Positions 19,775-28,842 of a stretch of 64,000 bases of DNA are shown in pieces. Below the pieces are notes generated by a model that searched no databases, was not told the DNA's origin, and saw nothing but the letters and a program-made list of their open reading frames with translations. The position numbers were made by a program, and so were the translations under genes. Origin of the DNA: Flavobacterium sp. N3904 (GTDB taxonomy: Bacteria > Bacteroidota > Bacteroidia > Flavobacteriales > Flavobacteriaceae); contig NZ_CP110009.1 of the NCBI RefSeq assembly GCF_025947305.1, positions 3,575,501 to 3,639,500 of the forward strand, in the 5' to 3' direction. How positions within the stretch are numbered: the stretch's first letter is position 1; each line of letters begins with the position of its first letter.

Positions 19775-21145
19775 ATGTTTCAAAATAAAGTTATACTGGG
19801 TAGTGAAGAATGGTGCTCTTTTCCAGAATTAGGAATTCCTACTATTAAAGCCCGTGTCGATTCTGGCGCCAAAACTTCCGCATTGCATGCTATAAACATT
19901 GCTCCCTTTATAAAAAATGATGCCAATTGGGTGAAATTTGACATTAACCCAATTCAGAATAACATCAAAACGGTGATTCATTGTGAAGCTCCATTAGTCG
20001 ACAAACGTATAGTAAAAAGCTCCAGTGGTTTTAGAGAACATCGTTACGTGATTCAGACTAATCTAGCCATTGGTGATTCAAAATGGCCAATCGAAATGAC
20101 GTTAACCAATCGCGATTCGATGGGCTTCAGGATGCTTTTGGGACGCGAAGCCATGAGCGGAAGAATATTAGTTGATCCGGAACAAAAATATCTTTTAGGA
20201 CAGCCAACTCCTGAAAGTCTAAAGGAATTGTATGTCAATTCCGAGAAAGCAAGTTCTGGCTTAAGAATTGGTCTTTTGGCTAGTAATCCTGAATTGTACA
20301 GCAACAAACGAATTATGGAAGCTGGAGAAATGAGAGGACATGAAATGCACTTTTTAAATATTAAAGAATGCTACATGAAACTTGACGCCAAAACGCCTGA
20401 AATCCATTACCGAGGTGGAAAAATATTGAATCAATTTGACGCCGTTATACCCAGAATCCGCCCAAGTATTACCTTTTATGGTTGTGCATTAACCAGACAA
20501 TTTGAAGCTTTAAAAGTGTATTGCTTAAATTCATCAACTGCTATTACACAATCTAGAGATAAATTATTTTCGTTACAATTATTGCTTAATCATGGTGTCG
20601 ACATTCCGACGACTGGATTTGCCAATTCGCCTTTAGACACCGATAATTTAATAAAAATGGTTGGTGGATCTCCTCTAATTGTGAAGCTCCTTGAAGGAAC
20701 ACAAGGAAAAGGAGTTGTTTTGGCCGAAACCAAAAAAGCTGCGGAAAGTGTAATCAATGCTTTCAAAAGCTTAAATGCCAATATATTGGTACAGGAATTC
20801 ATAAAAGAAGCCAACGGAAAAGATATTCGTTGTTTTGTAATTGACGGGAAAGTGGTTGCTGCGATCCAAAGAGAGGCTATGCCAGGAGAATTTCGTGCCA
20901 ATATTCATTTGGGAGGAACAGCGTCAGTAATTAAAGTAACTTCCGAAGAAAAAAGAATTGCTATAAAAGCCGCCAAAGCGATGGATTTGAAAGTAGCCGG
21001 CGTAGATATTATTCGTTCTGCAAAAGGCCCGTTATTACTAGAAGTGAACTCATCACCTGGACTTGAAGGAATTGAAGGCGCTACCAATAAAGATATAGCT
21101 GGAGAGATGATTAAAGCGATTGAAAAGAATTTTAAAATTAAATAG
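19775..21145 (+). CDS. rimK: Fusion of retropepsin-like (ATP-dependent zinc protease, PF05618) domain with RimK-type ATP-grasp ligase
   Basis: The 456-residue protein joins two domains. Residues 1-150 match the RimK-associated retropepsin-like family: [15 protein letters not shown] holds the Asp-Ser-Gly site and [15 protein letters not shown] is the second conserved stretch. From about 165 a full RimK ligase follows, with [34 protein letters not shown] (ATP-grasp), [19 protein letters not shown] and [15 protein letters not shown] (Mg-binding). RimK adds glutamates to ribosomal protein S6 in E. coli; the substrate here is unproven. In many genomes these domains are separate neighbouring genes. 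Confidence 0.93.
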   Translation: MFQNKVILGSEEWCSFPELGIPTIKARVDSGAKTSALHAINIAPFIKNDANWVKFDINPIQNNIKTVIHCEAPLVDKRIVKSSSGFREHRYVIQTNLAIGDSKWPIEMTLTNRDSMGFRMLLGREAMSGRILVDPEQKYLLGQPTPESLKELYVNSEKASSGLRIGLLASNPELYSNKRIMEAGEMRGHEMHFLNIKECYMKLDAKTPEIHYRGGKILNQFDAVIPRIRPSITFYGCALTRQFEALKVYCLNSSTAITQSRDKLFSLQLLLNHGVDIPTTGFANSPLDTDNLIKMVGGSPLIVKLLEGTQGKGVVLAETKKAAESVINAFKSLNANILVQEFIKEANGKDIRCFVIDGKVVAAIQREAMPGEFRANIHLGGTASVIKVTSEEKRIAIKAAKAMDLKVAGVDIIRSAKGPLLLEVNSSPGLEGIEGATNKDIAGEMIKAIEKNFKIK

Positions 21146-21210
21146 TTTTTTTTGAAAATCGACTATAAAATCTGATTGAGGAAATATATAGAATTTATAA
21201 CACAAAAAAA

Positions 21211-21726
21211 ATGAATCCATTCCTAGATATTATAATCAGAAGTGCGGCGGTGTACCTATTTATGATCATTGCCTTGCGTTTATTTGGAAAAAAAGAATTA
21301 TCTCAGCTTAATACTGCCGATGTAATTTTAATTTTACTAATAAGCAACTCCGTGCAAAATGCGATGGTTGGAAACAACACTACACTTTGGGGTGGTATGG
21401 CCGCGGCATCGGTACTTTTCATGATTAACTTTGTATTAAAAAAGTTAATGTATCGGTATAAAAAATTCAGTGAATTTATGCTCGAAAAACCGGAGATTCT
21501 AATTCATAATGGTACTTTAGATTTCAAAAGCTTGAGTAAATTAAACATTACTTCAGATGAATTAAGAGAAGCAATGCGGGAACATGGAGTCGAATATTTT
21601 ACAGATGTCAAACTGGCCATGCTTGAAATTGACGGAAATATTAGCATCATCACTGGAGATAAAAATTTAAAACAAACCCATTACAAGCGAAGAAAAAATC
21701 ATAAAAATTTAGTTCAAGGAATATAA
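21211..21726 (+). CDS. DUF421 membrane protein (YetF-like)
   Basis: The 171-residue protein has about three hydrophobic segments at 8-75 followed by a cytoplasmic domain. RSAAVYLFMIIALRLFGKKE and QLNTADVILILLISNSVQNA are the conserved opening of DUF421/YetF, and KPEILIHNGTLD with LKLNITSDELREAMREHG is the conserved tail. The biochemical role of the family is not known. It follows the RimK fusion by 65 bases in the same direction and may be co-transcribed. Confidence 0.9.
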   Translation: MNPFLDIIIRSAAVYLFMIIALRLFGKKELSQLNTADVILILLISNSVQNAMVGNNTTLWGGMAAASVLFMINFVLKKLMYRYKKFSEFMLEKPEILIHNGTLDFKSLSKLNITSDELREAMREHGVEYFTDVKLAMLEIDGNISIITGDKNLKQTHYKRRKNHKNLVQGI

Positions 21727-21805
21727 AAAAGGGCATCGAAATTCGCTAGATTATTCTAAACTATGATTTTTTTTTGAAGTTGATAATAACCCCAAATTTG
21801 TTATT

Positions 21806-21884
21806 TAGCCCCGATGGTCGCGACATCCTTTTTATAAAGTAATTTTTCTTTACTTTATAAAAAGATACAGCAGACAGCGGGACA
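21806..21884 (+). repeat. Intergenic repeat family A, copy 1
   Basis: Flanks TAGCCCCGATGG (left) and AGATACAGCAGACAGCGGGA (right) surround a hairpin core with a perfect 14-bp stem (21829-21842 and 21850-21863). Copy 2 at 31285-31356 has near-identical flanks on the opposite strand but a wholly different core. Confidence 0.7.
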
Positions 21885-21933
21885 ATTAACGATGTTTAAA
21901 GAATTGGCCTGCTCCTAACCTATTTAAAACCAT

Positions 21934-21964
21934 AAAAAAACCATTCGAAATGAATGGTTTTTTT
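21934..21964. terminator. Bidirectional terminator
   Basis: A 13-bp stem, AACCATTC and its complement flanked by A and T runs, with a GAAAT loop, lies between the DUF421 gene and the convergent phosphate-transporter gene. Confidence 0.9.
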
Positions 21965-21984
21965 ATGAGCTATATGCTTTTAAG

Positions 21985-23328
21985 TTAAGATTTTATAATT
22001 AGACTTAAAAAGTAGTATACAAATGAAGCCAGTAAAGCGGTTATAGGTATTGTTAAGATCCAAGCCCAAACCAGACTTACAGTTACTCCCCAACGAACAG
22101 CTGAAATTCTTTTGGTTAAACCCACCCCAATAATAGAACCTGTTATAGTATGTGTTGTACTTACCGGAATTTTAAAATGCTCTGTGAAATATAAAGTTAA
22201 AGCACCTGCGGTTTCGGCAGCAACTCCTTCAAAAGAGGTAACTTTAGTAATCTTGGAACCCATTGTTTTTACAATTTTCCAACCACCACTCAACGTTCCT
22301 GCAGCGATAGCAGAATAACAAGCCAATGGAATCCATGCAGGCATTGCTCCCTTAATTCCTTTATCATCATCTGGAAGAATTACTTGCAACCAATCGGGCA
22401 AGCTTAATTGTGTAGCACCACTCGTATGAATATATACAGCAACAGCAGCTGCAATAATACCCATCACTTTTTGAGAATCGTTTCCACCGTGACCTAAACT
22501 AAAAGCTGCAGATGATAGCAATTGCATTTTTTTCAACCACGCATTTGCTTGATTTAAATTTAAACTACTAAATATTAAACAAAAAATACTAATTGATAAT
22601 ATTATAAAAGCAACCAAAAACCATTTTATATTATGCGATTCAAAAGCTACACTCCAAAAATGAGAATCAAATCTTGGTTTTTCAATATCAGCATAACTTA
22701 CCATTTGGCTTTGTACAAACCAAATTGTTAAGATCATTAATGCGACTGTAAAAATCTTAGGATAAATACTTTTTCTGGATGCATTCAATAACCAAATCGA
22801 AATTAGATAAGACATCAAAGCTCCTAATAAAGGTGCCAAAACAATAAAAGCAATAATGATAATCACACCAGATGGCATTCCGCCGTCTTTACTAGCTTTG
22901 TACCAGCTTACAATATCGTACCAGTACTGAACTTTTCCATCTTCGGCAATATAACCTGAGAAACCATGAACAGCAATAGCATGCGCTAGAGCAGCTCCTG
23001 CAAATCCTCCAATCAAAGTATGTGAGGAACTAGAAGGAATTCCTTGCCACCATGTAATCAGGTTCCAAACAATGGCCGCAATTACACCAGCCAGAATAAC
23101 AACAAGATTAATATCCATGGTATGGGCAGTTTTGGCAACAGTATCTGCTACTCCAAAACCAAAAACCCAATAGGCCAAAAAGTTAAAAAATGCTGCCCAA
23201 ACAACGGCCTGAAAAGGTGACAAAACCTTTGTTGCAACAACAGTAGCAATAGCATTGGCCGCATCATGGAAACCATTGATGTAATCAAAAATTAGTGCTA
23301 GAACTATAATAATTAATAGTAAAGTCAT
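21985..23328 (-). CDS. pit: Inorganic phosphate transporter, PiT family
   Basis: This 447-residue membrane protein brings in phosphate with a cation. The PiT signature is present in both halves: DYINGFHDAANAIATVVATK at the start and LGHGGNDSQKVMGIIAAA in the middle. SSSHTLIGGFAGAA and STTHTITGSIIGVGLTKR are the paired half-repeat motifs. About ten hydrophobic segments are visible. It lies 30 bases behind the DUF47 gene in the same operon, the usual arrangement. Confidence 0.95.
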   Translation of the reverse strand: MTLLLIIIVLALIFDYINGFHDAANAIATVVATKVLSPFQAVVWAAFFNFLAYWVFGFGVADTVAKTAHTMDINLVVILAGVIAAIVWNLITWWQGIPSSSSHTLIGGFAGAALAHAIAVHGFSGYIAEDGKVQYWYDIVSWYKASKDGGMPSGVIIIIAFIVLAPLLGALMSYLISIWLLNASRKSIYPKIFTVALMILTIWFVQSQMVSYADIEKPRFDSHFWSVAFESHNIKWFLVAFIILSISIFCLIFSSLNLNQANAWLKKMQLLSSAAFSLGHGGNDSQKVMGIIAAAVAVYIHTSGATQLSLPDWLQVILPDDDKGIKGAMPAWIPLACYSAIAAGTLSGGWKIVKTMGSKITKVTSFEGVAAETAGALTLYFTEHFKIPVSTTHTITGSIIGVGLTKRISAVRWGVTVSLVWAWILTIPITALLASFVYYFLSLIIKS

Positions 23329-23358
23329 ATCAATATCTTCAGAATGAATAGAATTAAA

Positions 23359-24003
23359 TTAAGAATGTTTTACCGTAATAGATTCTAAAACACTTGCTAC
23401 ACTCTTACATTTATCAGTTGCTGATTCTAATACTGACAAGACTTCTTTGTATTTAATAATGTTTTTGGCATCAGTTTCGTTTTCGAAAATTTCAAAAACG
23501 GCTTTATTGTATACCATGTCCGATTTGTTTTCTAGTTTATTGATTTTTGCACAAGCATTGGTAATGGTTTTCATGTTATCCAAATTTTTCAACTCTTTTA
23601 CCGCAATATCAATATTCTGACAGGCTTCAAGATTGATTTCTGTCATTTTACGAATTGATTTTGTGATTTTATCTACTTGATACAATCTCATTCTGCTAGC
23701 TGCTCCATGAAGGTAATCGGCAACATAATCAATCGACGTAATTAAGGAGTGAATATCTTCTCTGTCAAACGGAGTAATAAAATTTCTACTCAATTCTAAA
23801 TTGGTTTGACGTGTAATGTCCTCCCCTTTTTGTTCTAATTCATCAATTTTAAGAAAAAGAACTTCTCTTTCTTTTAAAGGAAGATTTACTGCTTCGTGCA
23901 AATTTGAAGCTAATTCAATTAAATTACTAGACGCTTCTTCAAAAAGAGGAAAGAATTTTTTGTCCTTTGGGACTAAAAATTGAAAAATACTATTTAATGA
24001 CAT
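23359..24003 (-). CDS. DUF47 family protein (PhoU-like Pit accessory protein)
   Basis: The 214-residue, almost fully helical protein starts KDKKFFPLFEEASSNLIELA and contains PFDREDIHSLITSIDYVADY, the DUF47 signature. Such proteins resemble PhoU and are regularly encoded just before a PiT transporter, whose activity they are thought to control. Here it is the first gene of the two-gene operon, with a probable promoter between it and hutH. Confidence 0.93.
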   Translation of the reverse strand: MSLNSIFQFLVPKDKKFFPLFEEASSNLIELASNLHEAVNLPLKEREVLFLKIDELEQKGEDITRQTNLELSRNFITPFDREDIHSLITSIDYVADYLHGAASRMRLYQVDKITKSIRKMTEINLEACQNIDIAVKELKNLDNMKTITNACAKINKLENKSDMVYNKAVFEIFENETDAKNIIKYKEVLSVLESATDKCKSVASVLESITVKHS

Positions 24004-24023
24004 TTGTTTATATTTTAGTAGTG

Positions 24024-24050
24024 CAAAATTACTTCATTATTTAAAGCCAA
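24024..24050 (-). promoter_or_regulatory. Probable promoter of the DUF47-pit operon
   Basis: On the minus strand a -7 TAATTTTG (24024-24031) and a TTG at 24048-24050 are 16 bp apart. The ATG is about 20 bases downstream. The spacing is slightly short of the usual range. Confidence 0.45.
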
Positions 24051-24052
24051 TG

Positions 24053-25567
24053 TTAAGCTAATGTTAACAAATCTTCTTCGATTTGAAAACTATTCAAAAA
24101 AGATACAGTTTTCTCTATGTCATAATGCAAAATTCGATCTTCAGTAACCAAAGGAACTTCCTCCCTGTAAGATTTTAAAAACATTTCTATAAAATCACTG
24201 GATTGTAAAGGTCTGCGGTATTCAATTGCTTGAGAAGCATTCATCAATTCGATGGCTAAAATACGTTCCAAATTATCCATAACACGTAAACATTTGGTTG
24301 CGCCATTAGCTCCCATGCTCACATGATCTTCCTGACCGTTACTTGATACAATACTATCCACACTCGAAGGAGTTGCCAACTGTTTGTTTTGACTAGCAAT
24401 GCTTGCAGCGGTATATTGTGGAATCATAAATCCTGAATTCAATCCCGGATTATCTACCAAGAAAGCCGGAAGATTGCGCAACCCAGAAATCAATTGGTAG
24501 GTTCTGCGTTCCGAAATACTTCCCAGTTCCGACAAAGCTATAGCCATAAAATCCAAAGCCAAAGCCAAAGGTTGTCCATGGAAATTCCCGCCGGAAATAA
24601 TCTGGTCACTCTCAATAAATATATTAGGATTATCGGTTACAGAATTAATTTCGGTTTTGAATACTTTTTTTACGTACTCAAATGCATCTTTTGAAGCTCC
24701 ATGTACTTGAGGAATACAACGAAAAGAATACGGATCTTGAACATGTGCTTTAGATTGTTCAATAATTTCACTACCATCCAGAAATTCTTTCACTCTTTTG
24801 GCAGTCGCAATTTGACCATTGTGAGGTCGTATATAATGAATCAACTCATTAAAGGGTTCGATTCTACCATCAAAACCTTCTAGCGAAATAGACCCTATTA
24901 AATCGGCCAAATAAGAAAACTTATTGGCTTTCATAACGATATGAGCACCGTAAGCACTCATAAATTGGGTTCCGTTTAATAATGCCAAACCTTCTTTGGA
25001 TTTTAACACTATCGGCTCCCAACCAAAATGCTTTAATACCACGCTCGAATGAACCTTTTTACCTTCAAACCAAACTTCACCCTCACCTAATAAAGGTAAA
25101 GACAAATGCGCCAAAGGAGCTAAATCACCAGAAGCTCCCAAAGATCCTTGTGTATAAATTACAGGCAATATATCGTTATTATAAAAGCCAACCAGTCTCT
25201 CAACAGTTTGCAATTGTACACCTGAATGCCCATAGCTTAAGGATTGAATTTTAAGCAACAACATTAATTTTACAATCTCGTTTGGCACTTCCTCCCCTGT
25301 TCCACAAGAGTGTGACTTCACAAGGTTTTCTTGAAGCTTTGATAAGTTCTCGTTTGATATTTTAACATTACAAAGTGACCCAAAACCTGTATTAATACCG
25401 TAAATAGGTTCAGAATGAGAAGCCATCTTAGCATCTAAATATTTTCTACACTTTAGAATGTTTGTTTTAGCTTCTTCAGAAAGTGATATTAATTTATGAT
25501 GAGAAATAATCTCTTGTAAACTCTCGAAAGAAAGTAGGCTTGTACTTATATGATGTGTATTCTCCAT
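24053..25567 (-). CDS. hutH: Histidine ammonia-lyase HutH
   Basis: The enzyme releases ammonia from histidine to give urocanate. The 504-residue protein has the MIO-forming Ala-Ser-Gly in GSLGASGDLAPLAH near residue 145. Two further marks point to histidine as the substrate: SHSCG in the active-site lid, where tyrosine lyases have His-Leu, and QEDHVSMGANG, where phenylalanine and tyrosine lyases have a different acidic loop. The other hut genes (hutU, hutI, hutG) are not in this window, so the gene stands alone here. Confidence 0.93.
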   Translation of the reverse strand: MENTHHISTSLLSFESLQEIISHHKLISLSEEAKTNILKCRKYLDAKMASHSEPIYGINTGFGSLCNVKISNENLSKLQENLVKSHSCGTGEEVPNEIVKLMLLLKIQSLSYGHSGVQLQTVERLVGFYNNDILPVIYTQGSLGASGDLAPLAHLSLPLLGEGEVWFEGKKVHSSVVLKHFGWEPIVLKSKEGLALLNGTQFMSAYGAHIVMKANKFSYLADLIGSISLEGFDGRIEPFNELIHYIRPHNGQIATAKRVKEFLDGSEIIEQSKAHVQDPYSFRCIPQVHGASKDAFEYVKKVFKTEINSVTDNPNIFIESDQIISGGNFHGQPLALALDFMAIALSELGSISERRTYQLISGLRNLPAFLVDNPGLNSGFMIPQYTAASIASQNKQLATPSSVDSIVSSNGQEDHVSMGANGATKCLRVMDNLERILAIELMNASQAIEYRRPLQSSDFIEMFLKSYREEVPLVTEDRILHYDIEKTVSFLNSFQIEEDLLTLA

Positions 25568-25981
25568 TTTGTATGTAGATATTTATTATTTTTTATAAAT
25601 CATATATAATTCGCATATCATTATTGATTTTATCGACCAATTTAAGGGATGCTCATTTCATTTGATTTTAAGGGTTCAAAATTCAACAAATCAATATTAA
25701 AAAGCAATTATTTTTGAGGATAATTAAAAAAAATAAACCTCTTTATCGAAATCGTTATTTATACTTTTATAAAAATAACTTAAAAATCAAACAAACTCGA
25801 TAATTGTTGTTTCAAAACTAAAACCCATCTATTTTTGATTCAACAAAGTTATAAATTAAGTCTAAAATCTATTTTAAAACAAAGATAATCTCAATAAACA
25901 ATGAAATAAATTATTCAATATTAAATTTAAATCCATATTAAATTTAAATATTAAACTATTCGCAAAAACACTTAACAAAGC
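25568..25981. other. Long AT-rich region upstream of the threonine leader
   Basis: No coding frame stands out. A 15-bp direct repeat containing ATTTAAAT occurs at 25918-25932 and 25935-25949, two bases apart, roughly 35-65 bp before the threonine promoter. It could be a regulator site. Confidence 0.4.
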
Positions 25982-26011
25982 TTTGTTTTTTCATAAAAAA
26001 CAGTACTTTTG
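25982..26011 (+). promoter_or_regulatory. Promoter of the threonine operon
   Basis: TTTG at 25982-25985 and TACTTTTG at 26004-26011 are 18 bp apart, an exact match to the Bacteroidetes consensus. The leader-peptide ATG lies only ten bases beyond, so the transcript has almost no 5' leader before it. Confidence 0.8.
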
Positions 26012-26021
26012 AAAAATCAAA

Positions 26022-26120
26022 ATGAAAAAATTTAACAGTACATATCATCCTTCGATAACAACTCAAAATTGGGTTGCAATTGCTGTTACAACTACATCTA
26101 CTACAACTACTACCCCTTAG
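26022..26120 (+). CDS. thrL: Threonine operon leader peptide (attenuator peptide)
   Basis: A 32-codon frame starts MKKFNSTYHPSITTQ and ends in a run VTTTSTTTTTP, followed by TAG. Eleven of 32 codons are Thr and eight of those fall in the last eleven residues. It lies immediately after a consensus promoter and about 180 bases before thrA. This is the layout of a ribosome-mediated attenuator: stalling at Thr codons when charged tRNA-Thr is low would change the fold of the RNA behind it. The peptide itself probably has no other role. It is not homologous in sequence to E. coli ThrL. Confidence 0.88.
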   Translation: MKKFNSTYHPSITTQNWVAIAVTTTSTTTTTP

Positions 26121-26185
26121 GGGTATACATTTTACATATAATCCAGTTGCTGTACTTTTCCCTTAAAGGAAGAAAGTCATGGGTG
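26111..26185 (+). promoter_or_regulatory. Attenuator RNA region behind the leader peptide
   Basis: TACCCC and GGGGTA (26111-26116 and 26120-26125) form a hairpin that includes the stop codon. Further on, ACTTTTCC and GGAAGAAAGT form a second imperfect hairpin, and a later GGGTGTA could compete for the first arm. I see no long U tract, so the termination mechanism is uncertain. Confidence 0.5.
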
Positions 26186-26297
26186 TATAGAAAATATTTA
26201 CATTACAAAACAAACAATACAAAATCGTTAGGATTTAAAATTTGACACTAATAAAAAATAGCGATATCAATTACATTAAAATAAATACAACCTTCTT

Positions 26298-28745
26298 ATG
26301 AGAGTATTAAAATTTGGCGGAACTTCGGTAGCCAATGCAGAAAATATAAAACTAGTTTTAGATATAGTCCTTAATAAAGCACAAGACGAAAAGCTTGTTG
26401 TAGTAGTATCCGCTTTAAGCAAAGTAACCGATTTATTGCAAACAGCCGCAACAAAAGCTGCCGCTAATGATGAAAGTTTTAAAGATATTGTCACCGAAAT
26501 TGAGAAAAAACATTTAGAAGCACTTAAGCAATTAATTCCGGTTAGCGAACAAAGTGGTTTGTTAAGTCATATCAAAAGAATCATCAATCACTTGGAAACA
26601 TTGCTTGACGGCTGTTTTCTTTTGGGAGAATTATCTCCTAGAACTTTAGATACTATTTTAAGTTTTGGTGAATTGTTATCTTCTTATATAATTGCCGAGG
26701 CTTTAAAACAAAAGCTAAAAAATAGCAGCTATAAAGACAGCCGAGAATTGATAAAAACCAACAACCAATTTGGAAAAGCAGTTGTCAATTTTGAAGTATC
26801 CAATCAATTGATTGCAGATTTTTTTGCATCGAATGTTAATCAAGTAGTCGTTATGCCTGGTTTTATTGCCACTTCTGAAGATGGAATAAACACTACTTTA
26901 GGCCGTGGAGGTTCGGATTATACAGCTGCTATTATTGCAGGAGCTTTGAATGCAACCGATTTAGAAATTTGGACAGATGTAAACGGAATGTTTACTGCCA
27001 ATCCAAAAATTGTAAAACAAGCACAACCAATTGCTACTATTTCGTACCAAGAAGCAATGGAATTGTCTCATTTTGGTGCTAAAGTATTGTATCCGCCAAC
27101 TATTCAGCCAGTTCTAAGAAAAAATATTCCAATACTGATCAAAAATACTTTCGAACCAAGCGCCGAAGGAACTTTGATTTCCAATGCCGTTTCAGCACAA
27201 ACAAATCCTGTAAAAGGAATTACCCATATTGACAATATTACATTGATTACTCTGGAAGGTTCGGGAATGATTGGTGTTGCGGGTTCCTCTAAACGTTTAT
27301 TTGAAGTATTATCGAATGAAAGCATCAACGTCATTTTTATTACTCAAGCTTCATCGGAACATTCTATATGTATTGGTATTTTAAATTCGGATGCCGAAAT
27401 AGCAGAAAATGCTATTAATAGAGCTTTTGGACTTGAGATTTCTCAAAACAAAATTGATCCTTGTATTGTAGAACAAAACTTGTGTATTATTGCTTTGGTG
27501 GGAGAAAACATGAAAAATCATCAAGGTTTGAGCGGAAGAATGTTCAGTACTTTAGGAAAAAATAACGTCAACATTCGTGCGATTGCTCAAGGTGCTTCCG
27601 AAAGAAATATCTCGGTAGTTATCAATGAAAGAGACGTCAAAAAAGCACTGAATACATTACATGAAAACTTTTTCGAAGAAAACACTAAACAATTAAACTT
27701 GTTTGTAATGGGTGTTGGAAATGTGGGTGAAAAATTCATCGAACAAATAAACCAACAAAAGAAGTTTCTAAAAGAAAATTTAAAAATAAACCTGAGAGTT
27801 ATTGCGGTTTCCAATTCTCGAAAAATGTATTTTGACGAAGATGGTATTCCATTGAAAGAATGGCAATCACTTCTTGAAAAAGGAGAAACTGCCAACAAAG
27901 AACAATTTATTGCCAATGTAAAAGCACTCAATTTACGTAACAGTATTTTTGTGGACATTACTGCCAACGAAGAAGTATCTAAAACTTATGAGCAATATTT
28001 AAAACAAAACGTTGCCGTGGTAACTTGCAACAAAATTGCCTGTTCATCTGCCTATGATAATTATAAAAACTTAAAAAGTTTATCCCGTAAATTCAATGCG
28101 CCATTTCTTTTTGAAACAAATGTTGGAGCTGGGTTACCGATTATAGATACTGTAAAAAACCTAATTGCATCTGGCGATAAAGTGCACAAAATTCAAGCCG
28201 TTTTGTCAGGTAGTTTGAATTTTATTTTCAATAATTTTGATGAAAATAACACTTTTCATGATGTGGTTAAAGAAGCTGGAGTTCAAGGATTTACAGAGCC
28301 AGACCCGAAAATTGATTTGAGTGGAATTGACGTAGCCAGAAAGATCCTTATTTTGATTCGTGAAAGCGGTTACCAAATGGAAATTGAAGACATTGAAAAT
28401 AAATCTTTTCTCCCAAAAGAATGTATGGAAACTACCAATAATGAGGCTTTTTTCGCTTCATTAAAAGAACATGCCAAACACTTTGAATCCATTTTGGCAG
28501 AAGCCAATCAAAAAGAAAGCCGACTAAAATTTGTGGCTCAATTTGAAAACGGAAAATCAAGCGTAGGTTTACAATTCATCCCAAAAGACCATCCGTTTTA
28601 CAATCTGGAAGGAAAAGACAATATTGTTTTATTCTACACCGATCGTTACATTGATCAACCGTTATTGATAAAAGGTGCTGGTGCCGGAGCTGCGGTTACA
28701 GCTTCAGGAATTTTTGCCGATGTGATTAGAATAGGAAATGTTTAA
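26298..28745 (+). CDS. thrA: Bifunctional aspartate kinase / homoserine dehydrogenase I
   Basis: The fused enzyme carries out the first and third steps from aspartate to threonine. The 815-residue protein opens with the kinase motif MRVLKFGGTSVANAENIK and has GFIATSEDGINTTLGRGGSD in the kinase core. ACT regulatory repeats lie at about 310-460 (ITLEGSGMIGVAGSSKRLF and LVGENMKNHQGLSGRMFS). The dehydrogenase part begins near 465 with LFVMGVGNVGEKFIEQ, then ETNVGAGLPIIDTVKNL and GFTEPDPKIDLSGIDVARK. The ACT repeats suggest feedback control by threonine, in addition to leader control. Confidence 0.97.
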   Translation: MRVLKFGGTSVANAENIKLVLDIVLNKAQDEKLVVVVSALSKVTDLLQTAATKAAANDESFKDIVTEIEKKHLEALKQLIPVSEQSGLLSHIKRIINHLETLLDGCFLLGELSPRTLDTILSFGELLSSYIIAEALKQKLKNSSYKDSRELIKTNNQFGKAVVNFEVSNQLIADFFASNVNQVVVMPGFIATSEDGINTTLGRGGSDYTAAIIAGALNATDLEIWTDVNGMFTANPKIVKQAQPIATISYQEAMELSHFGAKVLYPPTIQPVLRKNIPILIKNTFEPSAEGTLISNAVSAQTNPVKGITHIDNITLITLEGSGMIGVAGSSKRLFEVLSNESINVIFITQASSEHSICIGILNSDAEIAENAINRAFGLEISQNKIDPCIVEQNLCIIALVGENMKNHQGLSGRMFSTLGKNNVNIRAIAQGASERNISVVINERDVKKALNTLHENFFEENTKQLNLFVMGVGNVGEKFIEQINQQKKFLKENLKINLRVIAVSNSRKMYFDEDGIPLKEWQSLLEKGETANKEQFIANVKALNLRNSIFVDITANEEVSKTYEQYLKQNVAVVTCNKIACSSAYDNYKNLKSLSRKFNAPFLFETNVGAGLPIIDTVKNLIASGDKVHKIQAVLSGSLNFIFNNFDENNTFHDVVKEAGVQGFTEPDPKIDLSGIDVARKILILIRESGYQMEIEDIENKSFLPKECMETTNNEAFFASLKEHAKHFESILAEANQKESRLKFVAQFENGKSSVGLQFIPKDHPFYNLEGKDNIVLFYTDRYIDQPLLIKGAGAGAAVTASGIFADVIRIGNV

Positions 28746-28751
28746 AAATTA

Positions 28752-28833
28752 GTTTCAAGTTTAATGTTTCAAGTTAAGACGTCTTCAAACAAACCTCTTT
28801 TAAACCTGAAACTTTAAACTTTAAACCTGAAAC
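28752..28833 (+). repeat. Inverted repeat between thrA and thrB
   Basis: The left arm (from 28752, GTTTCAAGTTTAATGTTT) pairs with the right arm (ending at 28833, AACTTTAAACCTGAAAC) over about 24 bp with two mismatches and one G-U. The right arm also contains internal direct repeats of AAACCTGAAAC. It fills nearly the whole 97-bp spacer. Confidence 0.65.
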
Positions 28834-28842
28834 AAAATAACA

